Assembly (NCBI GenBank): GCA_030035585.1
Contig: CM057469.1
Span: 62,079,501-62,143,500, forward strand
Length of the DNA: 64,000 bases
From: Dugong dugon
Taxonomy: Eukaryota; Chordata; Mammalia; Sirenia; Dugongidae
Direction of reading: 5' to 3'
The translations under genes were made by a program, and so were the position numbers. Below the pieces are notes generated by a model. That model was not told the DNA's origin and did no database searches. It saw only the letters and a program-made list of their open reading frames with translations. Of the stretch, positions 38,170 to 49,192 are shown piece by piece. Position 1 is the stretch's first letter. Every line of letters starts with the position of its first letter.

Positions 38170-39420
38170 ATATATTAGATATTTTCTGAGAGTGTAGTAT
38201 ATTTAATTGAATGTTTGTTGTGTTTCACTGATGAATGATATTGAACACGTTTGTGTATCTAGGTTTATAAAGTGATTGCTGATCACTTCAATACTTTAAC
38301 GAAGTGTTTATGATACATATAGATCTTTTGTCTGATATATTACAAATATCTTCTGCCAATATAAGGCTTATTTTATTTTTAGTTTTATGATAATTCCTTA
38401 TGGTGGACATGAATTTAAATTATTACTGATGTCCAAATTATCATTTTTTAAAACAATTAGTAGTCTTTTTATGTATTTATTTTTTTAAAGAAATATTAGT
38501 CTACCACAAATGACTGAATACATTCCACTATGTTTTCTTCTCAGGTTTTATCTTCTACCTTTTTAACTTCACATTTAGAACTATGATCCAGCTTAAACTG
38601 ATTTGTTTGGTGTGAGAAAGGCCAAGGTTCAGTTTTGTTTACCATCCTACATCGCAGTTGTTGCACCAACATTTCTGAGAAAACCTTTTATTTTTTCCAC
38701 TTCAAATTGCATTGGTTCATAAAACTGCTCATTTACACATGGGGGTCTTTTTCTGGACTCTTCTGTTCCATTGATCAAGTTATCTATCATTTTGTCACTA
38801 CTACACAGTGTTAAACAAGTCAAACTAGTTTTTAATTCTACACTAGATATCATGAATAATACACTGTAGAAATTATATGTTCTTGCATCTTCCTCTGAAA
38901 CATACAGACTTTCTTCAAATAGCTTTATTCCTGCTGGCACAGGATTATCCTGTGAAGACGTGGTTTTAGGTTTTTCTAGGATAGGTCTATTTCAGATTTG
39001 GCTGAATCCAATGCATATTCTTTAGTTAATTCCTGCACCGTGGTCCTTCTAAAACATATCTCGTTTTGAGATTCAAGAGGAATTATGAGAAATTAACTAA
39101 GCTCCCCTAGCCTTGAACTCCAAATTCTCTGTATCTCACATTGGGAATGGCTGAATTTGTCAATGTTTTCAGCTCTGCTACAGTTGCTTTTTACTGGACT
39201 TCTGTACACAACGCTCAGTGTTCAGTCAGTAAATAATCTAAGGCGCGATTGTGTGCAAATTTAGAGGGATTTTCTTGACGGGGCTTTCTATTGTCCTGTA
39301 TTTCTCTCCTCAGTTGACACATATTTTTCCAGCCAGACTCAGACGTCTTAGTTAACACAAAAACAAGACTACTCATTTCTGCTTAAGCTCTATCATCCAT
39401 GCACCCGAGGACTGAGGTGT
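38170..39420 (-). mobile_element. Old antisense LINE-1 (L1M type) fragments
   Basis: 'cctacatcgcagttgttgca', 'ttctgttccattgatcaag' and similar blocks are the reverse complement of old L1 ORF2 ('ctcaattctgttccattgat'). 39060-39400 resembles an old L1 5' UTR. Strongly diverged, boundaries approximate. 39420-40629 beyond it shows AT-rich sequence with a (TA)-rich patch near 39850 and no other feature. Confidence 0.6.
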
Positions 39421-40629
39421 GCCCTCAGTTGAAAAAATGGGAAAATATGGATATCATAGGTTGATTTTATTCTTTCAAATGTTAGACGTTTTCCAATTTC
39501 TGCTTGCTTTTGGTGACTCAGGTAGTTAGATTTTGTTCCATGTTGAGTATGTAAATGTTGTCAGTAGAAATTTTGTCAGATTATAAACTATTCTGAAAGT
39601 CTTGATTATACATAATTTTATATATTTTTCAGTACTTAAAATTATTGTAATTAAATTAGATAAACATATAAATAAGTTTTGAAACAATACTATGACTGTG
39701 GTTAATGGTTTGCTTTCTCCACTTTCATGTTAATATTATATATTTAATATTAATTATGTTTGAAAGCAGTTCTTTAGAGTAAAACATGACAAATACAGTT
39801 TGAAAGATATACATATTTTCGTGTAAGTATGAAAATATATAAACTCTCTTTCTACATGTATACATATATATACATTTTCATATATATATGAAAATAAAGA
39901 ATAACAGCAATTAATAAGTCAGTAAGAGAACAGTCCAGTTAAAGGAAAGTGAGGCTTGAGTGATATTTCTTCACTAGAAGGGAAATCATTGTATATGTCA
40001 GAATACATTGTGCCATATTAAAAAAGTTGCCTCAACACTTCAGTTAAAGACTATTTTAATGTTAAGAATGTTTTGAAACCCTTGCACTAGCTAGTGTGAG
40101 CAAGTGTGAGTTAAAAAAAGCAGCAGCAGTTTTCTTTTCTAACCCCACAAAAAATACAGATGGTTGACAATAGTTCAAATACCCTACTTGATATTCAGGG
40201 ACCCCTAAGTAATGAGGTTGAGTGAAAGGAAGTACTGAGGAAGTTCTAGTGACATGACTTGGATTGTGAGAGCTATTCACAGATTATTCAACTTGCTGAG
40301 GAATAACTTGACCTATTTTCAAGAAACGTTTTATTTAAGTTAGTTAGCATTTTATATTACCTTTGGAGACAAGTCATCCTGTTCCCACAGAAATTTGTAT
40401 GTATACATAACAGGTGATGACTTAAAGAAATGATTGTGAAACCACTGATGAGAATTACCTAGAGAGTTTGCAAAACTCACTGAACATTGGTATTTACTTA
40501 GTGACATCAATTTACCTAGCTATATTGTAGTGTACTTAGAGTCATAGTTGATAATTGCTAAAGAAGCTGATTTCAAACCCAAAACAGCACAACTGGAATA
40601 CGTTTATATATCATTAGGAACATCTTGAC

Positions 40630-40687
40630 ATGCTACTTTCAATCAATATCCTTCTCACCTTGTGGGTGTCCTGTGCTGAGGGACAAG
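40630..40687 (+). CDS. CFHR: CFHR-type signal-peptide exon (first coding exon of gene 2)
   Basis: ATG at 40630, 19 codons plus one base, donor GTAAGT at 40688, phase 1. It encodes a signal peptide, MLLSINILLTLWVSCAEGQ, very similar to the leader of human CFHR1/3/4 (LINVILTLWVSCANGQ). It marks the start of a factor H-related gene about 28 kb downstream of gene 1, the same order and about the same spacing as CFH to CFHR3 in human. The product would be a secreted plasma protein that modulates factor H and C3b. The next exon is 4.3 kb away and damaged, so this first exon probably belongs to a pseudogene. Confidence 0.88.
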
Positions 40688-41411
40688 GTAAGTTAAAAAC
40701 ATATATGAATATTCACTTTCCCTCTTAAATGGAGCTTTATGTTATATCTACTTTCATGTGGCTGTAGTTTTGAATGAACCAACTGGTAGGAATATTCTGG
40801 ATTGTGGGATCATAACGAAGTAGTATACGTTTGGGGGAAATTATAATAACTTAAAGAAAAATAAAAAGTCACATTTTCTCTATTTCCTGAGTTCCAAAGT
40901 GTGAGAAGCCATTTAATACTGATTATTGAGACGTGACTATGCTCATAAGGCTGTAACGAGAAAACATGTCAGAAGAAAAGCCAGAATCTGACTTGGAAAT
41001 ATTTGGGGGCTTGTTTATTTGTCATACAAGGGAATTTTGGAGAGTGGTAAATATTTTCATAGTCTTCATTGTGATGATGGTTTCACAGATTCATACGTGA
41101 AAACCTCTCAAAATGTGCATTTTAAATATGTACAGTGTATTTCATAGCAATTATACATTAATAAAGCTGGTAGAAGGCATTATCAATTTAATAATTCAAC
41201 AAAATTAGTGTCATGTAAAATTATCTTACAGCAAAAATTAAAATATATTCTTAATTTCTAGTGTAATGCCAATATATGTTAATTTACTTTTCTCAGTGGC
41301 AAATTTTGCATATATAAACAAATAAATAATTTGAAACCTTTGACTTTAGTAACTGATTTTCCTCCTTCATTATCCTAGAATAGTACTTAATATTTTCTAT
41401 ATTAATTATGA

Positions 41412-41615
41412 TGGATCCCTGGTTTCACAATGGTTAAGTGCTCTGCTGCTAATCAACGGGTCATCGATTCAAAGTCACCACCCACTCCATTGGAGAAAAG
41501 ACCTGGCGATCTTTTCCCATGAAGATTACAGCCTAGAAAACACTGTGGGGCTGTTCTATACTGTCTTATAGGTCTGCTCTATGTCACAATTGACTCAATG
41601 GCACAAAACAACAAT
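41412..41615 (+). repeat. AfroSINE
   Basis: 'ggatccctggtttcacaatggt', 'gctaatcaacgggtcatcga', then 'tgactcaatggcacaaaaca'. In the first intron of the CFHR-like gene. Confidence 0.85.
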
Positions 41616-41924
41616 ATTAATTTTGTATTTGTAAACAATTCTTTCTCATTAAAGAATAATATCTTAAAACATTAGAAATATAATTCGTACAGTCTTTATC
41701 TTTAAATAAAAATTATTTTTGTTAATTCTAATTTTTTTTTCCAAGACATTTTTATTTGGTAGGACCTTTAAGATTTTTTTACTTACAGTCTTATGTTTTA
41801 CTCCTTCTTTACAATCTTTATGAATTCTTTATTATATTTTTTAAATGCATGCCATTTTCTCTTAAAATTCAATACTCCTATTTCCATGCTATGTAAATGG
41901 AAACTCCAATGAGATTCAAACCAG

Positions 41925-42122
41925 AAAAACCAGTTGCCATGTCATCATCGCCAACTCACAGTGACCTCTTGTGTGTCAGAGTAGAACTGTGCTTCATAGG
42001 GTTTTCAATGGCTGATTTTTGGGAGGTAGATCACCGGGACTTTCTTCTGAGTTGCCTCTGGGTAGACTCAGTCTGCCAGCCTTTTGGTTAGCAGCTGAAC
42101 TTGTTAACCATTTGTACCAGCA
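41925..42122 (-). repeat. AfroSINE
   Basis: Reverse complement copy: 'ccaactcacagtgacctctt', 'agagtagaactgtgcttcat', 'ccttttggttagcagctga', 'ttaaccatttgtaccagca'. The ORF at 41897-42091 is SINE sequence. Confidence 0.88.
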
Positions 42123-42904
42123 ATGAGATTTAGGATGCCTCATTGAATACCGTTTATCAACAGAATATGATTAAATGAACTGTTCGTTTATTTGTAAGGA
42201 AATTCTTTTTAACAATTTTTTGAATGCTGAGTTTGATACGTTGTTTACATCTATTTGGGGAAGTTCCTTCACTAACAGTAACAACAGCAACAAAGCTTTC
42301 TATACAGTTTTAAGTTTCTCAATTAAAACAGGACAGTCATCCTATTCAACTAGATTGACGGCTCTGTCACTAGTGTACTTGCTAAGGAACCTAGTGGATG
42401 TGTAATTTGTCTTTTCTCCTGATTCCCAAGTGTATGTTAAAAGGCCTGTCTTCTGTTAGAGATGGCAATAAAATATAAGACATAGCAGAGGAAGGGCAAT
42501 CTGCCAACCTGAAAGTGACCAGTAGAATTTGGACAAAGCCTGCCTGAGATTCAGTTGAAAACTAGTCTTCTTCAGTAACTCTCTCTGAACGTGGTCTTTA
42601 AGAAGGCTATCCACTTAGGAAAAGAACACATGTGCAGAGATAAAAGTATTTTTATGTATCCAGTAGCACAAAATTTATTGAGCAATACATTCTGTTTCAT
42701 GATGCAATACAAAAGCTGGAAAGAGAAAACAACAAAAAAACACATCCATGCTTCACAGCACTTAAGAGATAAAACATTTTAACAAACAAATACATGTAAA
42801 GCAAAACATATATGCATCAAAAGATAAGACTCTATTAACATTCATGGAGAAGTAAAACGATTTTCAACTCCTGAATTGGGTGACTAGATAAGGGAGATTT
42901 AAAA

Positions 42905-43078
42905 AAAACAACCACCACTGCCCACTGCCATCAAGTCAATTCCTACCCATAGAAACCCTATGGGAGAGAGTAGAACTGCCCCATAGGGTGGCCAAGATGC
43001 AGCTGGTGGATTCGAACTGCCTATGTTTTGCTTAGCAGCCTGAGCTCTTAACCACTGCCTCAACAGGGCTCCAAGGGA
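42905..43078 (-). repeat. AfroSINE
   Basis: 'ccactgccatcaagtcaatt', 'agagtagaactgccccatag', 'ctggtggattcgaactgcc', 'aaccactgcctcaacagggc'. Complete, antisense. Confidence 0.92.
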
Positions 43079-43319
43079 GCCAGGGGAGGTCTAAACACAG
43101 AAATTGTGCCTGGCACATATTAATCACTTCATAAATTTTTGCTGAATGCTCAGGTGAGTTTTTGGAAAGATGATTAGATTGAGATCAATGGAAGATGGAG
43201 AGATTACTCTGAGCAGTGGAAACAAGGGGAAAAAAGATCATGGAGGTTCAACCATGTGTGGCTATTTATGAAGAAGAAAAGCATCGTAATTTGCTTGAAC
43301 TTTAGATTTTCTGAATGAC

Positions 43320-43526
43320 AGTTATGTGCTATTAAGGTGATTCTGACTTAACAGTGACACTACGGGACAGAGTCGAACTGCCCCATAGGATTTCCTAGAC
43401 TGTAATCTTTACTGGAGCAGATCGCCAGGTCTTTTCTGCTGCAGAGCAGTTGCTGGGTTCAAACTGAGGACCTTTTTGGTTAGCCACAGAGTGCTTTAAC
43501 CATTGCATCAGCAGGGCTCCTTTGAA
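43320..43526 (-). repeat. AfroSINE
   Basis: 'cagagtcgaactgccccata', 'tgctgggttcaaactgag', 'aaccattgcatcagcagggc'. Antisense, moderately diverged. Confidence 0.88.
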
Positions 43527-44218
43527 TGAGAGTAACCAGGGATAATCCTTGAAATCCCATTATCAGTTTACGAACAGTATCTTTCCCCCCAGCCACACTT
43601 CTCAAAATGATGCTATTCTCATTTTTATTTTCAGACAGACACTTCATATTTTACAGTGTTTTCTACCACACCATTTGATAGTTTTTATTATTTTGGAACA
43701 TCAACCATGATCGCTACCAAAATGTAGACAAATGAATATCCCTGGTTAACTTCGTTAGCTGAATTGCTACATGTACCTTTTTCAAACAAGAACTAAAAAG
43801 ATAAACTAGAATAAAACAGAAAATAATAAGGAAAAATAGTGCTGTTTTGATATAAGGACTTGAGAAACATTTCAGCCTCGTTTTCTCAAAAACACTATAA
43901 AAAGGAATAATATTTATACATTTTTAACAAAAGGCAGTGATAATTACTCAAAAATGTATAAACATACCAGCATAAATGTTCCTAGAGGACATTCGTCAGA
44001 ATTAGTAATTATATCTTTGTTGTATTGTTCTACTTTTTTTTACTGATTTTTTATATGAATACTTTATATTCAAATTCTCTTTACAGAAAATGGGAAAGGC
44101 AAAGGATGTGAGACATAAAGGAAGGAAATGAAGAACTATAAATAGCAGCATATTTCTTAGACCAGTAGTATATTTCTTAGACCTGCAAAGTCTACTGGAT
44201 AGAATCACGTTTACCCTC

Positions 44219-44729
44219 TGTCTTAGTCATCTAGTGCTGCTGTAGGAGAAATACCACAATTGGATGGCTTTAACAAAAAGAAATTTATTCTTGCACATCT
44301 AGTAGGCTACATGTCCAAATTCGGGGCATCAGCTCCAGGGTAAAGCTTTCTCACTTTGTTGGCTCAGGAGGAAGGTCCTTGTCATCAATCTTCCCCTGGT
44401 CGAGGAGCTTCTCAGGCGCAAGGAACCCAGGTCCAAAGGATGCTCTTTGCTCCCAGTGGTGCTTTCTTAGTGGTATGAGGTCCCCATGTCTGTCTGCTCA
44501 CTTCTCTCTTTTATATCTCAAAAGAGATTGGCTTAAGACACTATCTAATTTTGTAGACCTCATCAATATAACTGCCACTAATCCGTCTCATTATATCATA
44601 GAGATAGGATTTAGAACACATAGGGAAATCACATCAGATGACAAAACGGTAGACAATCATACAATACTGGAAATCATGATACAGCCAAGTAGACAGATAT
44701 TTTTGGGGGCTACAATTCAATCCATGACA
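44219..44729 (-). repeat. Solo MaLR-type LTR
   Basis: Reverse-oriented member of the same LTR family: TGTCTTAGTCATCTAGTGC at the start, ATTCAATCCATGACA at the end. A perfect 5-bp duplication CCCTC flanks it (44214-44218 and 44730-44734). It lies 250 bp upstream of the damaged CCP exon. The 215-aa ORF running through 44379-45026 is a read-through of this LTR and is not a gene. Confidence 0.92.
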
Positions 44730-44977
44730 CCCTCTTCCTCTAAATTTACATTTTTGTGTGATTTTAATCTTGCAGGTGTTTACAAAAGATATACACATGA
44801 TGTGACTCCAAAACTGACCTCCTCAAACAGCTTTATAGGTTTAAAAATAGATTTTGCCAGTCCTCAAATAACTAATACAAGTGGACAAATTCAGCTAAAT
44901 ATTATAATAGAATTATTAATGTCATTATTTAAACAATTATTTTTCATTAACCTACAGACTGTTTTGTTTTTCCGAAG

Positions 44978-45169
44978 AGAGAACTTGCAATTTTCCAGAA
45001 ATAAAACATGGAAAAACATATGGTGAAAATTGCCTAAACAAAACTTTGCAGTTGCTACAGGAAAATATTCCTACTATACCTGTGATCATAGCTATGTACC
45101 TGCTTCAGTCTCTCTGGACTTGAATAACCTGCACAGAGGAAGGATGCTCACCAATACCAAAGTGTCACA
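44978..45169 (+). pseudogene. CFHR: CFHR-type first CCP exon, disabled
   Basis: Acceptor CCGAAG and donor GTGAGT bound a 192-bp exon matching the first CCP of CFHR1/CFHR3. Recognisable blocks are CNFPEIKHGKTYGEN, VATGKYSYYTCDHSYV and ITCTEEG..PIPKC. They sit in different frames: one shift lies near 45044 and another near 45110-45114. In the third frame TGA at 45121-45123 replaces the Arg codon expected between WT and ITC, and the conserved Trp is Cys (TGC at 45145-45147). Splice sites remain plausible. With two frameshifts and a stop in the first domain, this gene cannot make a normal CFHR protein unless the exon is skipped; exon 1 and the exon at 48460 are both phase 1 by family rule, so skipping is conceivable. 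Confidence 0.88.
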
Positions 45170-45424
45170 GTGAGTAAATTGTCTCACCATTATCTGGAAG
45201 AATGATTCATGAGTGGAATGAGATGCGCCAGAAGGGATCAGTGAGTCTTCACACTCATAGGGGTGGGCACTCGATAGGCAGGCAAAGATAATATACGTTA
45301 TTCTTCTTTTTATAAGGAGTTATTCATGTAAATCTAATGAGAAAATATATATACATACACTTTTGCTAAATATTTTAATATCTACATATTTTAGTTTCAA
45401 ACACTACATTTTTTATTATGCTTT

Positions 45425-47880
45425 AAGTGAAAGTTTACAATTCAAGTCAGTTTCTCATACAAAAATTTATACACCCATTTCTATGTGACCCCAGCTGCTC
45501 TATGTACAATGTGACAGCACACTCCTCCTTTCCACCGTGGATTTCCCAAGTCCATTCAACCAGCTCCTGTCCCTTTTTGCCTTCTCATCACGCCTCCAGA
45601 CAGGATACTTAGTCTCATGTATCTACTTGAGCTACGAAGCACTCTCTCCACGAGTATTTTATGTCCCATAATCCAGTCTAATCTTTGTCTGAAGAGCTGG
45701 CTTCAGGGATGGATTCAGTTCTAGGCTGAGTCTGGGGGCCATGTCTTCCAGGGTCCCTCCAGTCTCAGTGAGACCATTAAGTCTGGTCTTTTTACTAGAA
45801 TTTGACTTCTGTGCCCTACTTTTCTCCTGCTCTGCTGGGGACTTTCTGTTGTGTTCCCTGTCAGGGCAGTCATTGATGGTAGCCGGGAACCATCTAGTTC
45901 TGGTCTCAGGCTGATGGAGTCTTGGTTTATGTGGCCCTGTCTCCTGCGCTAATGTTTTCCTTGTGTCTTTGGTGTTCTTCATTCTCCTTTGTTTCAGGTG
46001 GGTTGTGACAAATTGATGCATCTTAGAAGGCCGCTTGCTAGCTTTTAAGACCCCAGATGGCACTCACCAAAGTGGGATGCAGAATATTTTCTTAATAAAC
46101 TTTATGCCAATTGACTTAGATGTCCCTGAAACCATGGTCCCCAGACCCCCGTCCCTCCTACTCTGTCCCTGGAAGTGTTTGGCTGCATTCAGGAAACTTA
46201 TTAGTTTTTTGGTTTAGTCCAGTTGTGTTGATTTCTCCTGTAGTGTGTGTTGTCCTTCCCTCTTGTCTACTATCTAGTTAGTGAAAACCTGTCTTCCTCC
46301 CTCCCCTCCCACGTTAACTATCAAAGAATGTTTTCTTCTGTGTTTAAATCTTTTGAGTTTGTATAATAGTGGTCTTATACAATACTTGTCTTTTGTGACT
46401 CACTGAACTCCCTCAGAGTAATACCTTCTGTATTCCTCCATGTTATGTTTCAGAGATTCATCATTGTTCTTTATTGTTGCCTAGTATTCCATTCTGTGAA
46501 TATACCATAATTCGTTTCTCCATTCATCCGTTGATGGGCACCTAGGTTGTTTCTATCTTTTTGCTATTTTGACAGTGCTGCAATAAACATGGGTGTGCAT
46601 ACATCAATTTGTGTGAAGGCTCTTACTGTTCTAGGATATAGTCCAAGGAGGGGGTTGCTGGATTGTATGGTACTTCTGTTTCTAGGTTTTTAAGGAAGTG
46701 CCAAATCAATTTCCAAAGTGGTTGTACCATTTTACATTCCTATCAACAGTGTATATGTGTTCCAGTCTCTCCACAACCTCTCCAACATTCATTGTGTTTT
46801 TTGGAATAACGTTAGCCTAGTTGGGGTGAAACGGCATCTCACTGTAGGTTTGATTTGCATTTCTCTAACGGCTAATGATTGTGACATTTCCTCATGTGTC
46901 TGTTGGCTGCCTGAATGTCTTCTTTGGTGAAGTGCCCATTCATATCCTTTGCCCATTTTTTAATTGGGTTGTCTTCATTGTTGAAGTTTTGAAGTATCTT
47001 GTAGATTTCTGAGATTAGACGCTGATCAGATTTGTCATAGTCAAATTTTTTTCCCCAGTCTGTAGGTTGTCTTTTTACTCTTTTAGTGAAGTTTTTTGAT
47101 GAGCGTAAGTGTTTGATTTTTAGGAGCTCCCAGTTATCTAGTTTCTCTTCTGGTATTTGTGCATTGTTACTTATGGTTTTTATTCTGTTTATGCCATGTA
47201 TCAGGGCTCCTAACCTTGTCCCTAGTTTTTCTTCCATGATCTTTATTGTTTTAGATTTTATATTTAGCTCTTTGATCCATTTTGAGTTAGTTTTTGTGCA
47301 TGCTGTGAGGTATGAGTCTTGTTTCATTTTTTTGCAGATGGATATCCAGTTATGCCAGTGCCAATTGTTAAAGAGACCATCTTTTCCCCCAGTTAATACA
47401 CTTTGAGCCTTGTCAAATATCAGCTGCTGATAGGTGGTTGAATTTATGTCTGGATTCTCAATTCTGTTCCATTGGTCAATGTATCTGTTGTTGTACCAGT
47501 ACCAGGCTGTTTTGACTATTGTGGTGGTATAATAGGTTCTAAAATCAGGTAGTGTGAGGCCTCCCACTTTGTTCTTCTTCTTGAGAAATGGTTTACTTAT
47601 CTGGGGACTCTTCCCTTTCCATATGAAGTTGGTGATTTCTTTCTCCATCTCATTAAAAAATGTCACTGGAATTTGGATCGGGATTGCACTGTGTCTGTAG
47701 ATTTCCTTGGGTAGAATTCACATTTTCACAAGTCTTCCTATCCATGAGCAAGGTATGTTTTTCCACCTATGTAGGTCTCCTGGTTTCTTGCATTAGTGTC
47801 TTGTAGTTTTCATTGTATAGGTCTTTTCCATCTCTGGTTAGATATATCCCTGAATATTTTATCTTCCTAGGGGCTATTTA
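45425..47880 (-). mobile_element. L1-F: 5'-truncated antisense LINE-1
   Basis: Reverse-oriented 3' UTR (45425-46500) and ORF2 C-terminal half (to about 47880). The minus-strand ORF 46872-47666 (264 aa) is the longest surviving piece: GGLTLPDFRTYYTTTIVKTA and IDQWNRIENPDI are seen. It lacks the RT core and N-terminus. Inserted in the intron between the first and second CCP exons of the CFHR-like gene. Confidence 0.9.
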
Positions 47881-48459
47881 AATACTACTTTTAAATGCAA
47901 TACTTTTAACAGGTAATATTTAATTTAAACACTCCTTTTACAATTGTGTGAACACAGCTTTTCTTCCAAGAAACTTCATTTTTTGTATATTTCATGTAAA
48001 ATTTGATATTCTTTTAAATATTTAAAATGCAGTTTTGTTTATGCCATTTTCCTTATTTTTGTGTTTTCCAGTATCTTACCTTTCCGTTACTTTATATTAG
48101 TATGTTATCCAATGAATGTAGAGAAAAGGCAGAAAGTGAAAAAGAGAGGATCGTGACAGAGAAAACAAAGTGGAATACACTAAGGAGATAAAAGTCTTTT
48201 GCCTCCACCTTTGGAAAACAATTCATGAGGATCAAATGAGGAATAAAAATAGTAATGTTTTTAATATCTAAGAACTCTTACAAATAAAAACTGCTCTCTA
48301 TTACAAGGCAAAGATTGATGGAATTGTATATTTTTCTTTCTCATCATGCATAAACTAATTTTTAAGTAACTAATTTTTACACATTTTTCTTTTGGAGATT
48401 GTAAAATGCAATACTTTTTAAATTCCATGTTACACATTATTCATCTTTTGGGTCTTTAA

Positions 48460-48636
48460 GACTGTGCTTTTTTCCTTCGGTGGAAAATGGGCGTTCTTCA
48501 TCTTCAGGACAAATACATCTGGAAGGTGACACTGTGCAAATTTTATGTGACACGGGCTACAAACTTGCTAATAATCAGAGCAGCATTACATGTACGGAAG
48601 ATGACTGGTCCTCTCCTCCCAAATGCAACCCAGCTG
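48460..48636 (+). pseudogene. CFHR: CFHR-type second CCP exon with out-of-register acceptor
   Basis: Encodes a well-preserved CCP module: [47 protein letters not shown]. All four cysteines and the Trp are present, and donor GTAAGA at 48637 is phase 1. It closely matches the second CCP of human CFHR1 ([20 protein letters not shown]). A 177-bp phase-1 exon would start at 48460, but that G is the last base of the only adjacent AG (48459-48460). Splicing there starts one base late and shifts the frame. The domain is therefore intact but the acceptor seems to have lost its correct AG. Start codons within it have no meaning. Confidence 0.82.
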
Positions 48637-49034
48637 GTAAGAAAATATTGTCATATAAGCGCCAGGTACATTTTTATTTTATAAAGAAATAACTATACAT
48701 AATATAAGCAGTATTGCTTTTCTTGTTATTGTAACCTTTTCAGTCTATGGTTCCAGTTGCCTATGTAGGTATACAAATCCGTGGCTAGTCACTAGAAAAT
48801 CAGTTTGTCTACTCTCATAAATACAGGTAATAATAGAAAACACTAGTCAAAAGTATGGTGAAAATCCTTGAAGAATACTGATGTTTCAGTAACTTGAATT
48901 TAATGAGTATAGTGAGATTATGCTAATAAGATAAGATTACATAAAGATAAAAATTTTAAAGAAGATTCATAGATAAAATATCATATTTGTCGTTACCATA
49001 TAATCATACTTGTCATTTATCTTTATTGAAAAAC

Positions 49035-49190
49035 CCCACTGCCGCCGAGGTGATTTCGACTCATAGCGACCCTATAGGACAGAGTAGAACTGCCCCTTAA
49101 GGTTTCCGAGGAGCGGCTGGTGGATTTGAACTGCCCACCTTCTGGTTAGCAGCCAAACGCTTAACCACTGCGCATCAGGGCCTGTAAGAG
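49035..49190 (-). repeat. AfroSINE
   Basis: 'ctcatagcgaccctatagga', 'gaggagcggctggtggattt', 'cttctggttagcagccaaac', 'ttaaccactgcgcatcaggg'. Well preserved, antisense, at the left border of the GC-rich block. Confidence 0.92.
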
Positions 49191-49192
49191 TC

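Noticed and set aside
40597..40615. TATA-like 'gtttatatatc' upstream of the CFHR first exon as promoter
   Set aside because: Only about 20-30 bp before the ATG, leaving almost no 5' UTR; region is generally AT-rich.
44379..45026. 215-codon ORF spanning the LTR and damaged CCP exon
   Set aside because: Crosses a solo LTR border and reads the CCP exon in the wrong frame.
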